64,000 nucleotides of DNA from Nereocystis luetkeana (GCA_031213475.1 JARUPZ010000013.1:10270794-10334793), one strand, 5' to 3'. Shown: positions 37,487-49,500, counted from the first letter of the stretch. Numbers and translations are program-made. The notes: generated by a model not told the origin, from the letters alone.

Positions 37487-37865
37487 ACAAGAGATTCCCA
37501 TCGGCGTCCGAGCACGAGTGCACCACGTTCAAGCTCCCCCCTGCCACATCCTGGTCAGTGTGATCCAACAAATTCTCGACCCGAAGCTCGCAGTCGATCT
37601 CCCCCAAAGCCGGCGCCACCGCGTCCACGACTTGTCGAACGCATCCACCCCCGCAGTTGCCGCTCAACTCGAGGTCCTCAGCTTCCACGTGGTCCGTGAT
37701 GTCCATGAGCGTGCGCTGGGCGGCCTGGCTAGAGCGCCACTCGCACATGGCAAGCATCACCGTGGCAATTTTCGCTGTGCGCCAGCAGCATGTTCGCCGT
37801 GCTGGTGCAGCTGCTGCTCCGTTCAGCGCATGGCGAGGACGAGTACGACGTGGACGATAAGCCAT
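37487..37865 (-). CDS. Candidate exon, unknown protein
   Basis: The minus-strand frame opens at ATG 37865 in a good initiation context (ACCATGG) and runs 126 codons to a plausible donor (CAG|GTGCGG) at 37487. The first 40 residues are basic; the rest is acidic and looks coding: D-I-T-D-H-V-E-A-E-D-L-E-L-S, C-G-G-G-C, C-E-L-R-V-E-N-L-L-D-H-T-D. No family recognised, and no downstream exon found with confidence. A short plus-strand frame at 37178-37369 (K-K-Y-R-N-L-A-P-L-V-Q-E-I-M) looks coding as well but cannot be joined to anything. Confidence 0.35.
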
Positions 37866-38199
37866 GGTAAGACGGTCTTGTGACCTCCTACGACTGACCA
37901 GGCAACAAGCTTTTCTTCCCTCTCCGGAAGCCCAACTATCCGGGCGGCCGCGCAGACCAGGACTGGTGTACGCTGGTGCGCGTACAGAGTATTGGTCTGT
38001 TTTTGTCGCGAGCGCACCCCCCGCCGCCCAGGTCGCATCTATCACCTACGGCAACTCACACACACAGCTTGAAAGAACTGTTCCTAAATCGATCCGTTGG
38101 GTGGTTAACTATTTTTACTTGTTTCAAGTTTCAACCATTGGGAACTTTGGACGATTCGGGGCGTCCTCCAATGTTGGAGATGTTTAATTGGTCAAATAA

Positions 38200-38637
38200 A
38201 GTCGGGGTGTATTATCCAATCAGGAGCCTCTAAAAGCCTTTTGGTGTCCATCTTGTCTTCCGCTGTATTTTTCTGACATTTTTGGGTTCACGGACCCTGA
38301 AGCCTGCGACCCTCGAACCCAAGCAGTCACGACGCTCTGCACGTGGCCTTTCATTGCACCCCCCAAGCCGCGTCTGGGAAAATTTGGTGAGTGCAATATG
38401 TTGCCTTTAAACGATAGCGGTGTAGGGTTGATGTGCGCTCGCTCCACCCACCAAGGGGACGGCGACGAAGCAAACACCTGGCGGCGGTCTCTCGGCCCGC
38501 TCCCATGCGTTGCAGAGAACTCAGAGAGAACGGGCAATTCCTCTAGGTCCAGGCAGCAGCAGCCGGCGTCGCAGCGAATGCTTCGCTCCGCTCCAGGAGG
38601 CTGCACGTTGGATCTGCCTCCTAGGTGCATATTCTAG
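38200..38637 (+). other. Stretch open on both strands
   Basis: The plus frame is open for 145 codons (F-W-C-P-S-C-L-P-L-Y-F-S-D-I-F-G-F-T-D-P early, Q-Q-Q-P-A-S later, stop at 38637). The minus strand is open over 38220-38630 in another frame. Local GC is higher than in the flanks. This may be an exon or a transposon coding remnant; I cannot choose a strand and recognise no domain. Confidence 0.3.
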
Positions 38638-39765
38638 GCGAAATGTACTGGAAGGGGTCGTCGGCGACGGTACGCGAGGCGTTGTTCGTGGAAGAATGTT
38701 ATTGCTGGGTGGGATTGTGTACTCTCCATTCGGCTGATTTTTCGGTACTTTAGGTACGTGTGCCACATACCACAGGTACGCTTCTTTCTGTCCATAGAGC
38801 TGCTTCGCGATATACAAGTCGATGTTGCTCGTCCAGATGAGCCTCGTACAGAAATCGATTGCCTCGCGGTTGTTGCGTTCACCAACAGCAGGCTGTTACC
38901 GTCCGGCTGATTCCATGACCTCCACTGTATCGGCCTGTACTCTAAGCTACTGCACCCGCTGCTGCTGCGGTAGTCCCCTCCCACTACTACGTATTAGCTC
39001 ACGTTCGACGAAAAGTTCGACAATTGAGCGCGACGGAATAGTTGGGAGTTCCCAAAGATCAAAGATACCTGATACCAGTGTGTTTAACTCACTAATTGTG
39101 TGCCATTTCTCATTCTGGTACGGCAGTATTCTGGTATATACGATTCGCTGTCACCTACCTCTATGTCCGAAAATATAAAGAGCTTTGGGGTATTGGTATG
39201 AATGACAACCAGTCCTTATTTTTCTGGGCATTCTGGTCTACATACTAGACCTGCTCGATGGGGCGGCCGGTGTGTTCGCCGTTGTCGGCGTCGACTTTGA
39301 TCTTGATCTTGATCTTGATTGATCGCCTCACATACCCGTAGACAACCTGCTTGCTGTCTCCACGAGCCGCGTGCTCTGCAGGCGCTGTCGTGGGTTCAGC
39401 ATGTTGGTGGGAGCGCAAGTTTACTGTACTCCTATTAATAACACGAATACCGGATCGTATGATATCATCATACTGCAGCATATGTTCGGTCCGAGCGACG
39501 TGGTCAATCTTTCGTACACAGCAGTGTTCTGAGCACCAGGTACAGCAGTATACCGGTACCGTATATGATGCCCGCCCGTAGAGGAGTGTTGGTACTGCTG
39601 CCCCTCGTGCAAGCCTTTGCGTTGATGGTTGGTGGAACCCGTGCGAGTAAAAATCCCCCCCTATATATCACCACCATCACCCATCAACTGTCAAGCCATC
39701 AACATGTTTGCGAATGTCACTTTAGAGCAGGTACAGCTATGTAACGGGTACACAGCAGCAGTACA

Positions 39766-39810
39766 GCAGTAGTAGTAGTATTAATAGTAGTATTAATAGT
39801 AGTAGTAGTT

Positions 39811-39883
<73 letters not shown>

Positions 39884-39884
39884 C

Positions 39885-39933
<49 letters not shown>

Positions 39934-39950
39934 TTAATAGTAGTAGTAGC

Positions 39951-40012
<62 letters not shown>

Positions 40013-40019
40013 CATTTAA

Positions 40020-40072
<53 letters not shown>

Positions 40073-40085
40073 TTCAATAGTAGTA
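39766..40085. repeat. AGT trinucleotide microsatellite
   Basis: About 320 bp of AGT units, interrupted by TATTAATA at four places and a CATTTAAT variant. Poly-leucine and poly-tyrosine frames in it are artefacts of the repeat. Confidence 0.9.
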
Positions 40086-40346
40086 CCAGCAGGTACGGCA
40101 CCAAAAGTATGCTGTAAGCCCTGTGAGCTGGTATCGATGTTGATGACCCCATATTCCGAGTGTTTACCGGCCTTGACCTCACTTGGCTTGGCAATGCCTG
40201 TCGTTGCGTCTTTCGGTCTTTCGAGGAAGACGCCAGGAGTAAGTAGACTGAGGAGTACCGCAGTCCTCGAATTAGGTAGGTCCCCGTATTCCGACTGCTG
40301 TAGATTTAGAGGATGCTCTGTACGTACTCTGTACGAACTGGTACCT

Positions 40347-41829
40347 GGTGTGTGTGTGTTCTTCACATTAAACCGTTCTTTCTACCCGTCGACATCCAGC
40401 ACAACCAGTGTCGGTGCCGATTCTTCAATCCTAGAAGAGATACAAGTTCTGTGGTCACAAAGCTACGCCACAGAGATACTGCGTTGCCACGTGTGCAGTG
40501 TGCACTGCAGTGGGCAATGCAAAGCCATGTCATCATACTAGATACGACAGGCACGACATACGCGATCTATGAAATAGTGAAACGAACAGAAACAATCAAA
40601 GAGAAAACAAAAACAAGGTAGACAAATCGAAATAAAAAAATAAAAAAATGAAAGCAAAATCTAAGAGAAACAATCTGTCGTGCCCCCCCCCCCGCAGGCG
40701 AGGTGGCCAACACTTGAAAAAGAACGAGCTGGAGAAACGAAAGAAAAAAAATAAAAATAAGAAAAAACACCACTGCTTTTAAACAGAGTAAGACAAAGAA
40801 CCAAGGAAAAAAGTAACAATGAAAAATAACAAAGGGGAAATAACAGGCAGACCAAAGCCCAAAGCACCTTCCAGGTGGCGGCAGCAGCTTGTGGTACGAG
40901 TAGTATAGCCAGGTTCTCCCTGCTAATCCGCCTGGTACCTTGCTACCCGGACTGCCGTCTCCGCCCTGCGTTCGTCAAATATGCCCAGCCCCTTGGCGTC
41001 AGACAATACGAAACGAGCAGAGCAGGTTCGTCTTCCAACCACGCCACACGGCTCCTTCAGTACGGCTTATCAATCAGAAAAGGAAGAGGAAGAGAAGAAA
41101 ATAATATGAAAATCACGGAGAGTCAGCGCAAGAAAGAAAGAAAAAAAAAAAACAAGAAGAGAAGACAAGGGAAGACCACGTTCGAACCAGCTGCACCAGT
41201 TGGTAGCACTAGTAGTATGGTCATGTTCTACTTCCTAGTCGACTTGGTGCCTTGCTACCCTGTCTGCCATCTCCTTCCTACTTTCGTCTATCGCCGTTTC
41301 CCTTCTACCCCTCCTGTTCCCCCCCATCTCCGCATTCCCTTGGTCGGGCTTTCTGCCACTTCTCCTGTTGCCCCCTCCCCCCCCGTTCCCTCGGGCACCA
41401 TCCACGGCGGATGCGCGGCGCTGCCTACTCATCTCAGCCTCAGCCTCGTGCCACCTCATCATGAACCGTTCGGCTGCTTCAAGAATCCCCCCGTACCACT
41501 TCCCCGCCTTTTTGGCTGCAGTGGACCACAACGCGGTCTCAACTCCAAACACCAAGGGGGCAACTTCCGTTGACCCTTCGGTGGCTCGGAACTCCCTAAG
41601 GTCTTCGACAATGCATCTATGCCAAGTCTTACACTGTCCGCCTGGTACGAGTATCTCAATCAATAATAGAAGGCGGGTAGTTTTTCTCGTGCCTGTTTAG
41701 GTGTTCTATCTCACTATTCATTATTAGTACTTGTAATAGGATTGAAGAATCGGGACGGACACTGGTTGTGCTGGACTTCGACCGGGTAGTACTGAGTAGA
41801 ACGGTTTAATGTGAAGAACAGACACACTA
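40347..41829 (-). mobile_element. TIR DNA transposon, copy B
   Basis: The left end (GTTCTTCACATTAAACCG at about 40359) is mirrored at the right end (CGGTTTAATGTGAAGAAC at about 41802-41820). The body parallels copy A, including the C-run at about 40683-40693. Copy B keeps a fuller right end than copy A. It is the empty-site reference for the 7-bp insertion in copy A: AATAATATGAAAATC around 41101. Confidence 0.75.
41235..41663 (-). CDS. Hypothetical protein in the TIR transposon
   Basis: This 142-codon frame is open in copy B. Its homologous frame in copy A (2993-3313 and upstream) is open too, with few replacements. The central part reads like a compact domain: E-T-A-L-W-S, then K-W-Y-G-G-I-L-E-A-A and F-M-M-R-W-H, followed by an Arg/Gly-rich segment. 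The K-W-Y-x-G and V/M-R-W-H spacing recalls Tudor- or chromo-like DNA-associated domains, but the match is too weak to assign. No catalytic motif is visible. The opposite strand is also open in places, so this call rests on conservation between the two copies. Confidence 0.35.
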   Translation of the reverse strand: MIEILVPGGQCKTWHRCIVEDLREFRATEGSTEVAPLVFGVETALWSTAAKKAGKWYGGILEAAERFMMRWHEAEAEMSRQRRASAVDGARGNGGGGGNRRSGRKPDQGNAEMGGNRRGRRETAIDESRKEMADRVARHQVD

Positions 41830-42119
41830 CACTGCTCTTTGTACCCGAGGGTGCAAGATACCCCCTTGGGTATACTCGTACCAGTGTTTTTTATCGTACA
41901 GTATGTGATGAGTGCGTGCGTACCAGACATCTCTCTACCTGAGCAAGTGGGAGTAAAGCAGTATCTGTACAACTGCTGTACGAGTACAACCAGTACGTAT
42001 TAATACGAAGTACTACACACGTATCAACATATACTCTGATTTAGTGGTGTTGCCATCTTGTTTTGACGGCAGACGGCAGCACCAGTACAGCACGATCGAA
42101 CAGAGTAGAGCAATTAATT

Positions 42120-42200
42120 GCTACCTGGTACCTGGTTATATACCAGGTACCCCTGGTACCTGGTTATGTACCAGGTACGAGTTACCAGGTACCTGGTATC
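42120..42200. repeat. Cluster of TACCWGGTA words
   Basis: Within 80 bp there are at least five TACCWGGTA words plus partial ones. They include CCTGG-TTATATA-CCAGG and CCTGG-TTATGTA-CCAGG inverted pairs bounded by TA. It is the densest occurrence in the window. Confidence 0.8.
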
Positions 42201-43096
42201 ATTTACCATGATTAGCATTGCTTCATAAAGGACCCCCGTTCTTTTCTGGAAACAAATGAATCCTTCTTTCATCCCTCAAACTAAGCCGTAAACAAAGTAA
42301 TTACAGTACCCCTCTTTCGTTACCGAAGTGTTTTTTCGGGTGCGTCGCCGTCGTCTCGCTCGACATCGCGCAAAAATCGAAGTATGTACTATAAATAGAG
42401 GGTTACGCTATGCCAGCCAGTATTAATATCCACGTACAACAAAAATAACGCTGTTTTCTTGGGCGATTTAATACCTGGTACTGCCGTGGTACAAAAAGCA
42501 GTAGTATTGATATTCATAGTAATATTGTAGTGTTAGTATTAATGTATTAATAGTAACCAGGATTGGTAAGTGTCTTTGTTTTTATTGCGGGTGATCCGGA
42601 AATGAACCCTCACTTAGTTGACTTCTTCGACGGCTGTTGTTGTGCTCTTTCCATGGAATAATAGTAGGGCTGTCATGGTGTCATGGTCGTGTGACTCGGT
42701 GTTGCGTAAACATGCTAAACTATTCTTCACAGCACCAGCAGCAGCAGCAGCAGCAACTCTTCCACAAGCGGGCCCGTCTATTTATTACCATGGTACTGAT
42801 TGTAGATTTTGTAGGTGGCCAACCTTGGAACCCCGTTGCATGGAGTTATTAGCTTATTGACTACTGACACCGCGACATGTGGTGAATCATTTACTAGAGG
42901 AAAAAATAAAGTCAGGCTGGGATGTTTGTTTTTATTTTATACCTGCCGTTTACAACTAATAATAAGCATATGCTGAGCGAGGAGGGCAACTTGACTTGAC
43001 TGCTGTCGCGTACTGCTGTATTGCTAATATTACTATTAATAGTCTACTTGCCGAAAGTTACATCGTAGGATATACCAGGTGATATTATATCCTCGC

Positions 43097-43136
43097 AGGT
43101 ATTTTCCCTCGTTTTCTCACGAGGAAAATACCTGTG
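43097..43136. other. Perfect hairpin
   Basis: CAGGTATTTTCCCTCG and CGAGGAAAATACCTG form a 15-bp stem with one bulged base and an 8-nt loop. It lies about 450 bp before the gene B start. Function unknown; it may be a tiny fold-back element. Confidence 0.5.
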
Positions 43137-43583
43137 CTATTAAATACCAGTATTCTCCACATTTCCACCAATTGGAGGATTCTGCTGGGTGTACGAGTAG
43201 TTTCTGTACAAACCTGTACCAGGTATTGACAGTTGAGGTCGGATGACTTGATGAGTTGAGACGACGAGATGTTTTGCCGTGTAGAATGCGAATATACTCG
43301 GGCCCGCAGAGATAGCCGTCATCGATGGCCGCCGTCGCAACCGAACACCGAACCGACAATGCTAGTTCTTCGCTTTTGGAATATCGAAAATTCGAACGTA
43401 CGGCTCAAACCCACGCCCCCCCCCCCCTCGCCCCATCGTCCTCGTCCTCCTCCCCCTCCTCCTCCCGGTAAAATAGCAGATACTCTCCTCAACAGGGTTT
43501 CTAGATCTTGCTGAGGCGTTGCACCGGTACTTGACGGCGGCCCTGGTCGAAAAGAACACCTGCCGCCCAAAAACAACAGCAGC

Positions 43584-46500
43584 ATGGCGGCCGCACATGG
43601 GATCGCGACTCCGATCTACTATGCGAACATGTTCCTGTTCGCGGCGACGATCGGTTTCGGTACAGCCTTCATCGTGTCTTCGGTGTCGGCTAACTTTTTC
43701 AAGTGGGAGCTGAGCAATTGTATCACTAAGGGAGAGGCCGCGGGGACCGGGCGGATCGTGGTGTTTTCTATTGATATGGAGGCGGATATCGGGTGGCGGG
43801 ACTTTACCGTGACGTATCTGGACCAGGGGGCGCAGGATTTCGGATGCTTCGGGACCATTGAACAGGGCGAGAAATACCCCATCGGGGACTACCAGGTGCG
43901 GCGCAGTATTAAGTCGCTTGTTGATTGGCGGTTACTGGGCGCGTCCCAATAGAGCTCGCTTGGTTATTGTATTGGCGGTTGTCAGGTGCAGCGTAATAGA
44001 GCTCGCCTGGTGATTGGCGGGTTTCTGGTGAATGGTGAATGGTTGGTGGTGGCCGAGGCAGTGTGTGGTGTGTGGGGATTAGTGCAGTGGCAGCTTTGGA
44101 GTACGAAATCTAAATATTTACAGATATAGGTATCCCGCATGCTATTTATTCATGTATCCGCCTTTGGTGCTGTTCGTACCTGACACCCGCTCAGCGTGAT
44201 TTGTTTCCGGTGTCGCTCGTCGGCAATATGTAAGGGAAGCGACGAGGATGTAAGGACGACAGACGCGTCGACGTCGAATGAGTCGTGCGTACAGAGAAAG
44301 GGTGCTGTCGAAACGGCTACTTCATCTGTGGTGGCACGCCGTCCTCTAATTCCGAAATCGGGTAATTCCTGTGTTCTTATAAAGCCGCTGTAGAATGAGT
44401 GTGTGGGCAGGCACAACGGAAGTCTTTCGTAGGTCTTCCTCATGTCGTACCGCACTATATTCCTGGTTTATATCGATGACCGGTTAGCTAGCTCTACGCG
44501 AGACCGAACTGCAGCGGTTTGCCCAGCCTCATCACGGAATTTCTGCCACCTTGTTACCCCCTTCAGCCTTTCCACAAGTCCGTTCCTCTCCCTCTCCAAC
44601 TCCATCCCTCCCTCCCTCCCTCCCTCCCTCCGGGCCGATTTCCCTCCCACGCTCTACAACTCTATGTGTCGCCCACCCCCACCCCCCCTCCTTGACCGTA
44701 TAACCCCCTCTCTCCCTTTAGCCCCGCCCCCTCCATCCCTACCCCCTTCCTCGATTTACAACTCCCTCCCTTGCTCACCAACTCCCCCCCTCCCTCTCTC
44801 TCTTCCCATGCCTCCCCATCCCCCCTCCCCCTCTACAACTCCCTCCCTCCCTACTTGTGGCGATTGTGATGACGGTTCGCAGGACAACAGCGGCAGCGCG
44901 GCTGCCTTCGGCATGATACTGTCGTGGGGTGTCGGCGTGGTGGTTGCAATGTACACGCTCCTCACCATGTTCCTCACCATGAAGGGCCGGACAACGTGCA
45001 CCTCCCTCGTCGTGCTTTCGAGATTGTGTGCTCTGTTTGCCTACGGCGTCATCATTGCCACCACGGTGAGAGGCAGATAATATGGTATGGTATGGTATGG
45101 TATGGTAGACTTTAGTATAATATACTGGTATACTTTAGGTATAGTATGGAATAGTATGGAATAGTATGGTATGGTACGGGCCCACGAGCAAGAAACAAGC
45201 CTTCGTAAAAAACTGAGACTCTTTAACTATTTTATGGTATGGCATGACATGGCATGGTATGGTATGGGGTGGTAGGGTATAGTTATAGTACGGTATGGTA
45301 CCTGCCCACGGGCATGAAAGAAGCCAGTAAGAAACCGAGGCTCATATTTTTGTGATCATGACGAATACGGTGATGGTGATTGACGATGGTTTGTCTCGCG
45401 ATGACGGTGATGATGTGGTCAGGTGTTCTGGTGGATGGTGGAAGGCAAGTTTGGCAACCGCGAGGAGGCCTTGGTTCCTCGGCTTCACCAGCTGGCTCTC
45501 GACGCCGCGGAGACCTGTAACGAGGGGACGAACGACTTCAACCCCTGCTCTACCGCCACCTGGCACATGGACACCCCGGGATGGGCTCTGGCTTTAGGCA
45601 TCACGGCGGTGAGGGCTGTCCTTCGTCCCGCCCTATCCTGTCATGTTTCCTGGGCGGTATTGTCCTGTCATGTGTGTCGTGCGTGGTGCTGCCCTGTTCT
45701 GCCATGTGTGCTGTGCGGGTGGTGCTGTCCTGTCCTGTCGTGCCTTGTGTGCTATGCTGTGGGTGATTTTCTATCCTGACCTGTCTGACCTGTCCTGCCG
45801 TCATCGACGTCGGATATCGATATCGATAACAAGACAGATATCGTATATCATTGTCAATATCGATATCGATATCGATATCGCACTCTTGATATCACACATT
45901 GTCTGCCCTCCTTTTGCCTCGCAGATATTGGTGTACCCGTGGCCCTCTCTGCCCTCCTTTCGCCTCGCAGATATTCGTGTACCCGTGGCTTCCTCAATGT
46001 CACGTATGACTTGTCGATATTGTGATATCGGGTATGCATCAATATCGATACCAAAATCGATATCGGCTATCGGATATCAGTATCAACATAAATATCGATA
46101 TCGCTCCCGTGTCGTCACACCCTTTCTCCCCTCCTTTTGCCTCGCAGATGTTCACGTACCCTGTGGCTTCCGCGATGCTCTGGTGGTCAGCGCCTCGCAT
46201 CGACGCCCTCAACAGCGGCGACGATGACCTCGAGATGGAAATGGAGCAGGCCAACAAGCCAGTCGTTGGGGGGGATTTCGTGGGGGAGAAAGTGAGCGAG
46301 ACTGACGCCGACCAAACTCCAGGGGTGGGTAGACGAAACGAGTGGAGTTCGTGGAGGCTTGGGGGACGTTTTTCTTTGTTTTTCTCTGGGGTGGGGTGGG
46401 GAGGGGTGGTTCGATGTATTACCTGGAGGTTTTATGGGAGGCTTTTTTTTTCAGTCGTCGGAGGGGATTTCGCGGGGGAGAAAGTGAACGAGGCTAACGC

Positions 46501-49500
46501 CGACCAGACTGCAGGGGTGGGTGGATGAGACTTAAATTCGTGGAGGCCTGGGATAATTTATTTTTTCATTTATTTATTTGTCGGGGATGTGGTGTGTTGA
46601 TGTATTCATAGTAGAGCAGGGTCGTAGGTAGACGAGACATGCGGAGTTCGTGGGAGGCTTGTGGTGTGGCATGTTGGTATTCACGGTGGTGGCTAGACGA
46701 GACGTGCGGAGTTCGTAAGGGCATTGGATTTTGCTTTTCTTCAGGGCTTCGATGGGTTGGTATTGTATTCTGTATTCTTAACCACCTCTCACTGTCTGTT
46801 TTTTTTCTCCCTGCGCTTTTCGAGCATACTGCTCCGCGTTTTTCTGCTCAACGTCTCGCTCTTCCGTGTTTTGGTCGCTGAGTGGGTTGCTTGCTCGGGT
46901 GTTTTGCTTGCTCCGCGTTTTTGCTGTTCCGCGTTTTGGGCTCTCGCAATTTTGGTTAAATCTTGCCCGCGGTTTTTCCTTTCTTCCCTGCCTCGCACCT
47001 CTCTTTACCAGGCAGTGCAGCCAGAAGAGAAGGCGAGGGCAAAGGACCGGCGCAGCGCCAAGACTGGTGTCCGTGCGGGCGGGCGGGCTCCGAGCAACAC
47101 GGTACAGGGGGATGCCGATGTCAGCGCGGACCCGATGACGTACGCGTTGCAGCAGGTGGGTGACGAATATGATCAGATGAGGTGCTGCGGTCCTGCTAGA
47201 GCTAGACGGAGGAAGGGGGTGTTTTGGGGGGAAAGGGGTAGTTTGGGGGATGCCGATATCAGCGTAGACCCGATGACGTACGCGTTGCAGCAGGTGGGTG
47301 ACGAAGAAGATTATATGTTGTGGTTGTGCTAGAGGGAGGAAGGGATGCTGCGGAAAGGGAGGGGGAGGGGCACTCATATCATGCATGACCGCAGTCATAT
47401 GTATGACCATAGACCCTCGCATCCCTACAATGCGGGGACGGAGCGGGGGGGGGGGGGTTGTTTGGCGGATACCCGATGCGAGCAGGGACGCAATTACGTA
47501 CGCTTTGCACCCGGTGGGTTAGTGCTGCTGTGGTTCGCCCAGAGGGAGGGAGGGAGGGAGAGAGGAATGTTTGTGTTTTTTTGGGGGGGGGGGCGGGGCG
47601 GGTGGTGACGGTTATTCCCGCTTTGCATGCAGCAAGTGACGATGAGATGCTGCTACTGTGGTTCTGCTATAGAGAGTGGTTCTGGTATAAGGAGACTACT
47701 TTTTTTTTTAGGAGAGGGGTTGTCGGACTGTCATATACCGCCCCATGCAGCACGTGGCGATGAGATGTGGCTGCTTTGGTTCGTTCTGCCTGAGGGAAGG
47801 TTGTTTTCTGGGACGGGGAGGGGGAGGGGAGGTGTTTGATGGCGTGGGGTGTTTTTTAAGTACTTTAGCCGGTGACGAATGAGATGCTGCTGCTATGGCT
47901 TCTGGCAGAGGGAGGGAGGGGTAGTTGATGGCGGGGGTTTGTGACTGTGGCGTACGAGGTACGCTTTACAGCAGGTGATATTTGGGATGAGGTGGGGTGG
48001 TTTTGCTAGGACAAGGGAGGGATGTTTGGGGGGGTGGGGGTTCCTTGATGGTGACGTACGCTATGCAGCAGGGGAGCGATGAGATAGTGCTGATTTTGCG
48101 GTTCAGCTGGAGGAAGTGAGGGGGAGAACCTTTTTTATGGTTGCCCCTGACCATGTTCCACCAAACCCCACTGCTACTGTTCGTCTGTGTGTTGCTTGCT
48201 GCTAGGGCGGAGAAGAAGAATTGGGTTCTCAGGATGACGAGGATGAGGTGGTGTACCAGAACCACCAGGTGCACCACAATGTGATCAACCACAGCAATTC
48301 AAACCGGCAGACGGCGGAAGAACCAGTAGGGAGGTGAGGAGACAGGTCTCGATCTACTTACTATCAATATTAATAGATCTCATGTATTTGTATATCCCAT
48401 GTTTTCGGAGACAGAACGAAAATTTGTTTGCTCGCGCTTTTTTTTTATCTTCCTAGGGCTCCATCCAGCACCTTTGTTTGGTCGCAGACCCCTTGATGTG
48501 AGAGTTGAAGGTGAGAAGGCCAACAGTAGATAATTAACCCGTGTTATTACGGGGGACCATATTAAATAGGACCTACGGTACACACAAACAAACACCTATA
48601 TATTTCGCTATTTTTACCAACAATATCTGGTCCTATTTACTATGGTCCCCCGTAGCAGTGGTGCAGTCCCGATTTTGGGACGAACCACGGTAATTCCAAG
48701 TGGTTTGTCCCCCCAAAACTGATCTAAAGAGACTGCAGTGCTCAAAGGGTTAGTTAGTTAATTAACCCTGTAACCCGAAATAAACCCTTGGATGTCGACC
48801 AAAAGAACGATGCTTGTGGTGGTATCAACGGCCTATGTAACAGCGCCGTGGGCGTCAAGCTTGTATTGATTGTCCCAGAATGACGCAGTGGCATTTGCTG
48901 CCATCGTCAATTTTTTATGGTCCCTTTTCGCCCTCCGAAGCCACCAACAGGAGCTGTAGATACGGCTGGGCTCTGCCTGGCTCACACAGTGGTGGCGACG
49001 ATACTGCCGTCGTCAAAATCAATCAGTAGAGACTGGATTGCAGCGGTGTACAGTCTCTCCTCTGTAGTCTCTTCTCCCACAACGTATCAAGTGGATTCCC
49101 TGTAATATGGCGTGTTTCTTGGGCGTAGAAATATACTGGCCACGTCAATCAGTAGATTACTACTGGCAGTAGATTACTATCGCCAGTGCATACTGTGCCA
49201 GCGCCCAGCCGTACTACTTCCTGTATTATATCCTAGGCGGGGCGACAGAACGAGCGGACTCAGTCCTGACAGTTGCAGACATGGGGACGTATCACGATGT
49301 ACATCGTCGAGAACGTTCATGTGTTGGAGGAGGCTGAACGAGCTAACGCTGCGAGTGCTGAAAGGCAGTGCTGATATATATATTACGGGGGACCATAGTT
49401 AGTAGACCAAATACAGTGAGTAAAAATTGTTACATATACCAGGTATAGGTTTTTATGTATACCACAGGTCCTGTTAACTATGGTCCCCCGTAATAGTAGT

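Larger units (their letters stand above)
41830..43583. other. Upstream region of gene B
   Basis: Holds the TACCWGGTA cluster, further single copies (42471, 43217), a short CAG run and the hairpin at 43097. From 43400 to 43470 it becomes C/CT-rich. No TATA-box or initiator could be placed with confidence. Confidence 0.45.

Noticed and set aside
39737..40200. Poly-leucine / poly-tyrosine proteins
   Set aside because: Simple translation of the AGT microsatellite.
47216..47300. A further coding exon after exon 6
   Set aside because: The G-D-A-D-I-S-V copy lacks an acceptor in the needed phase and is followed by more decayed copies.
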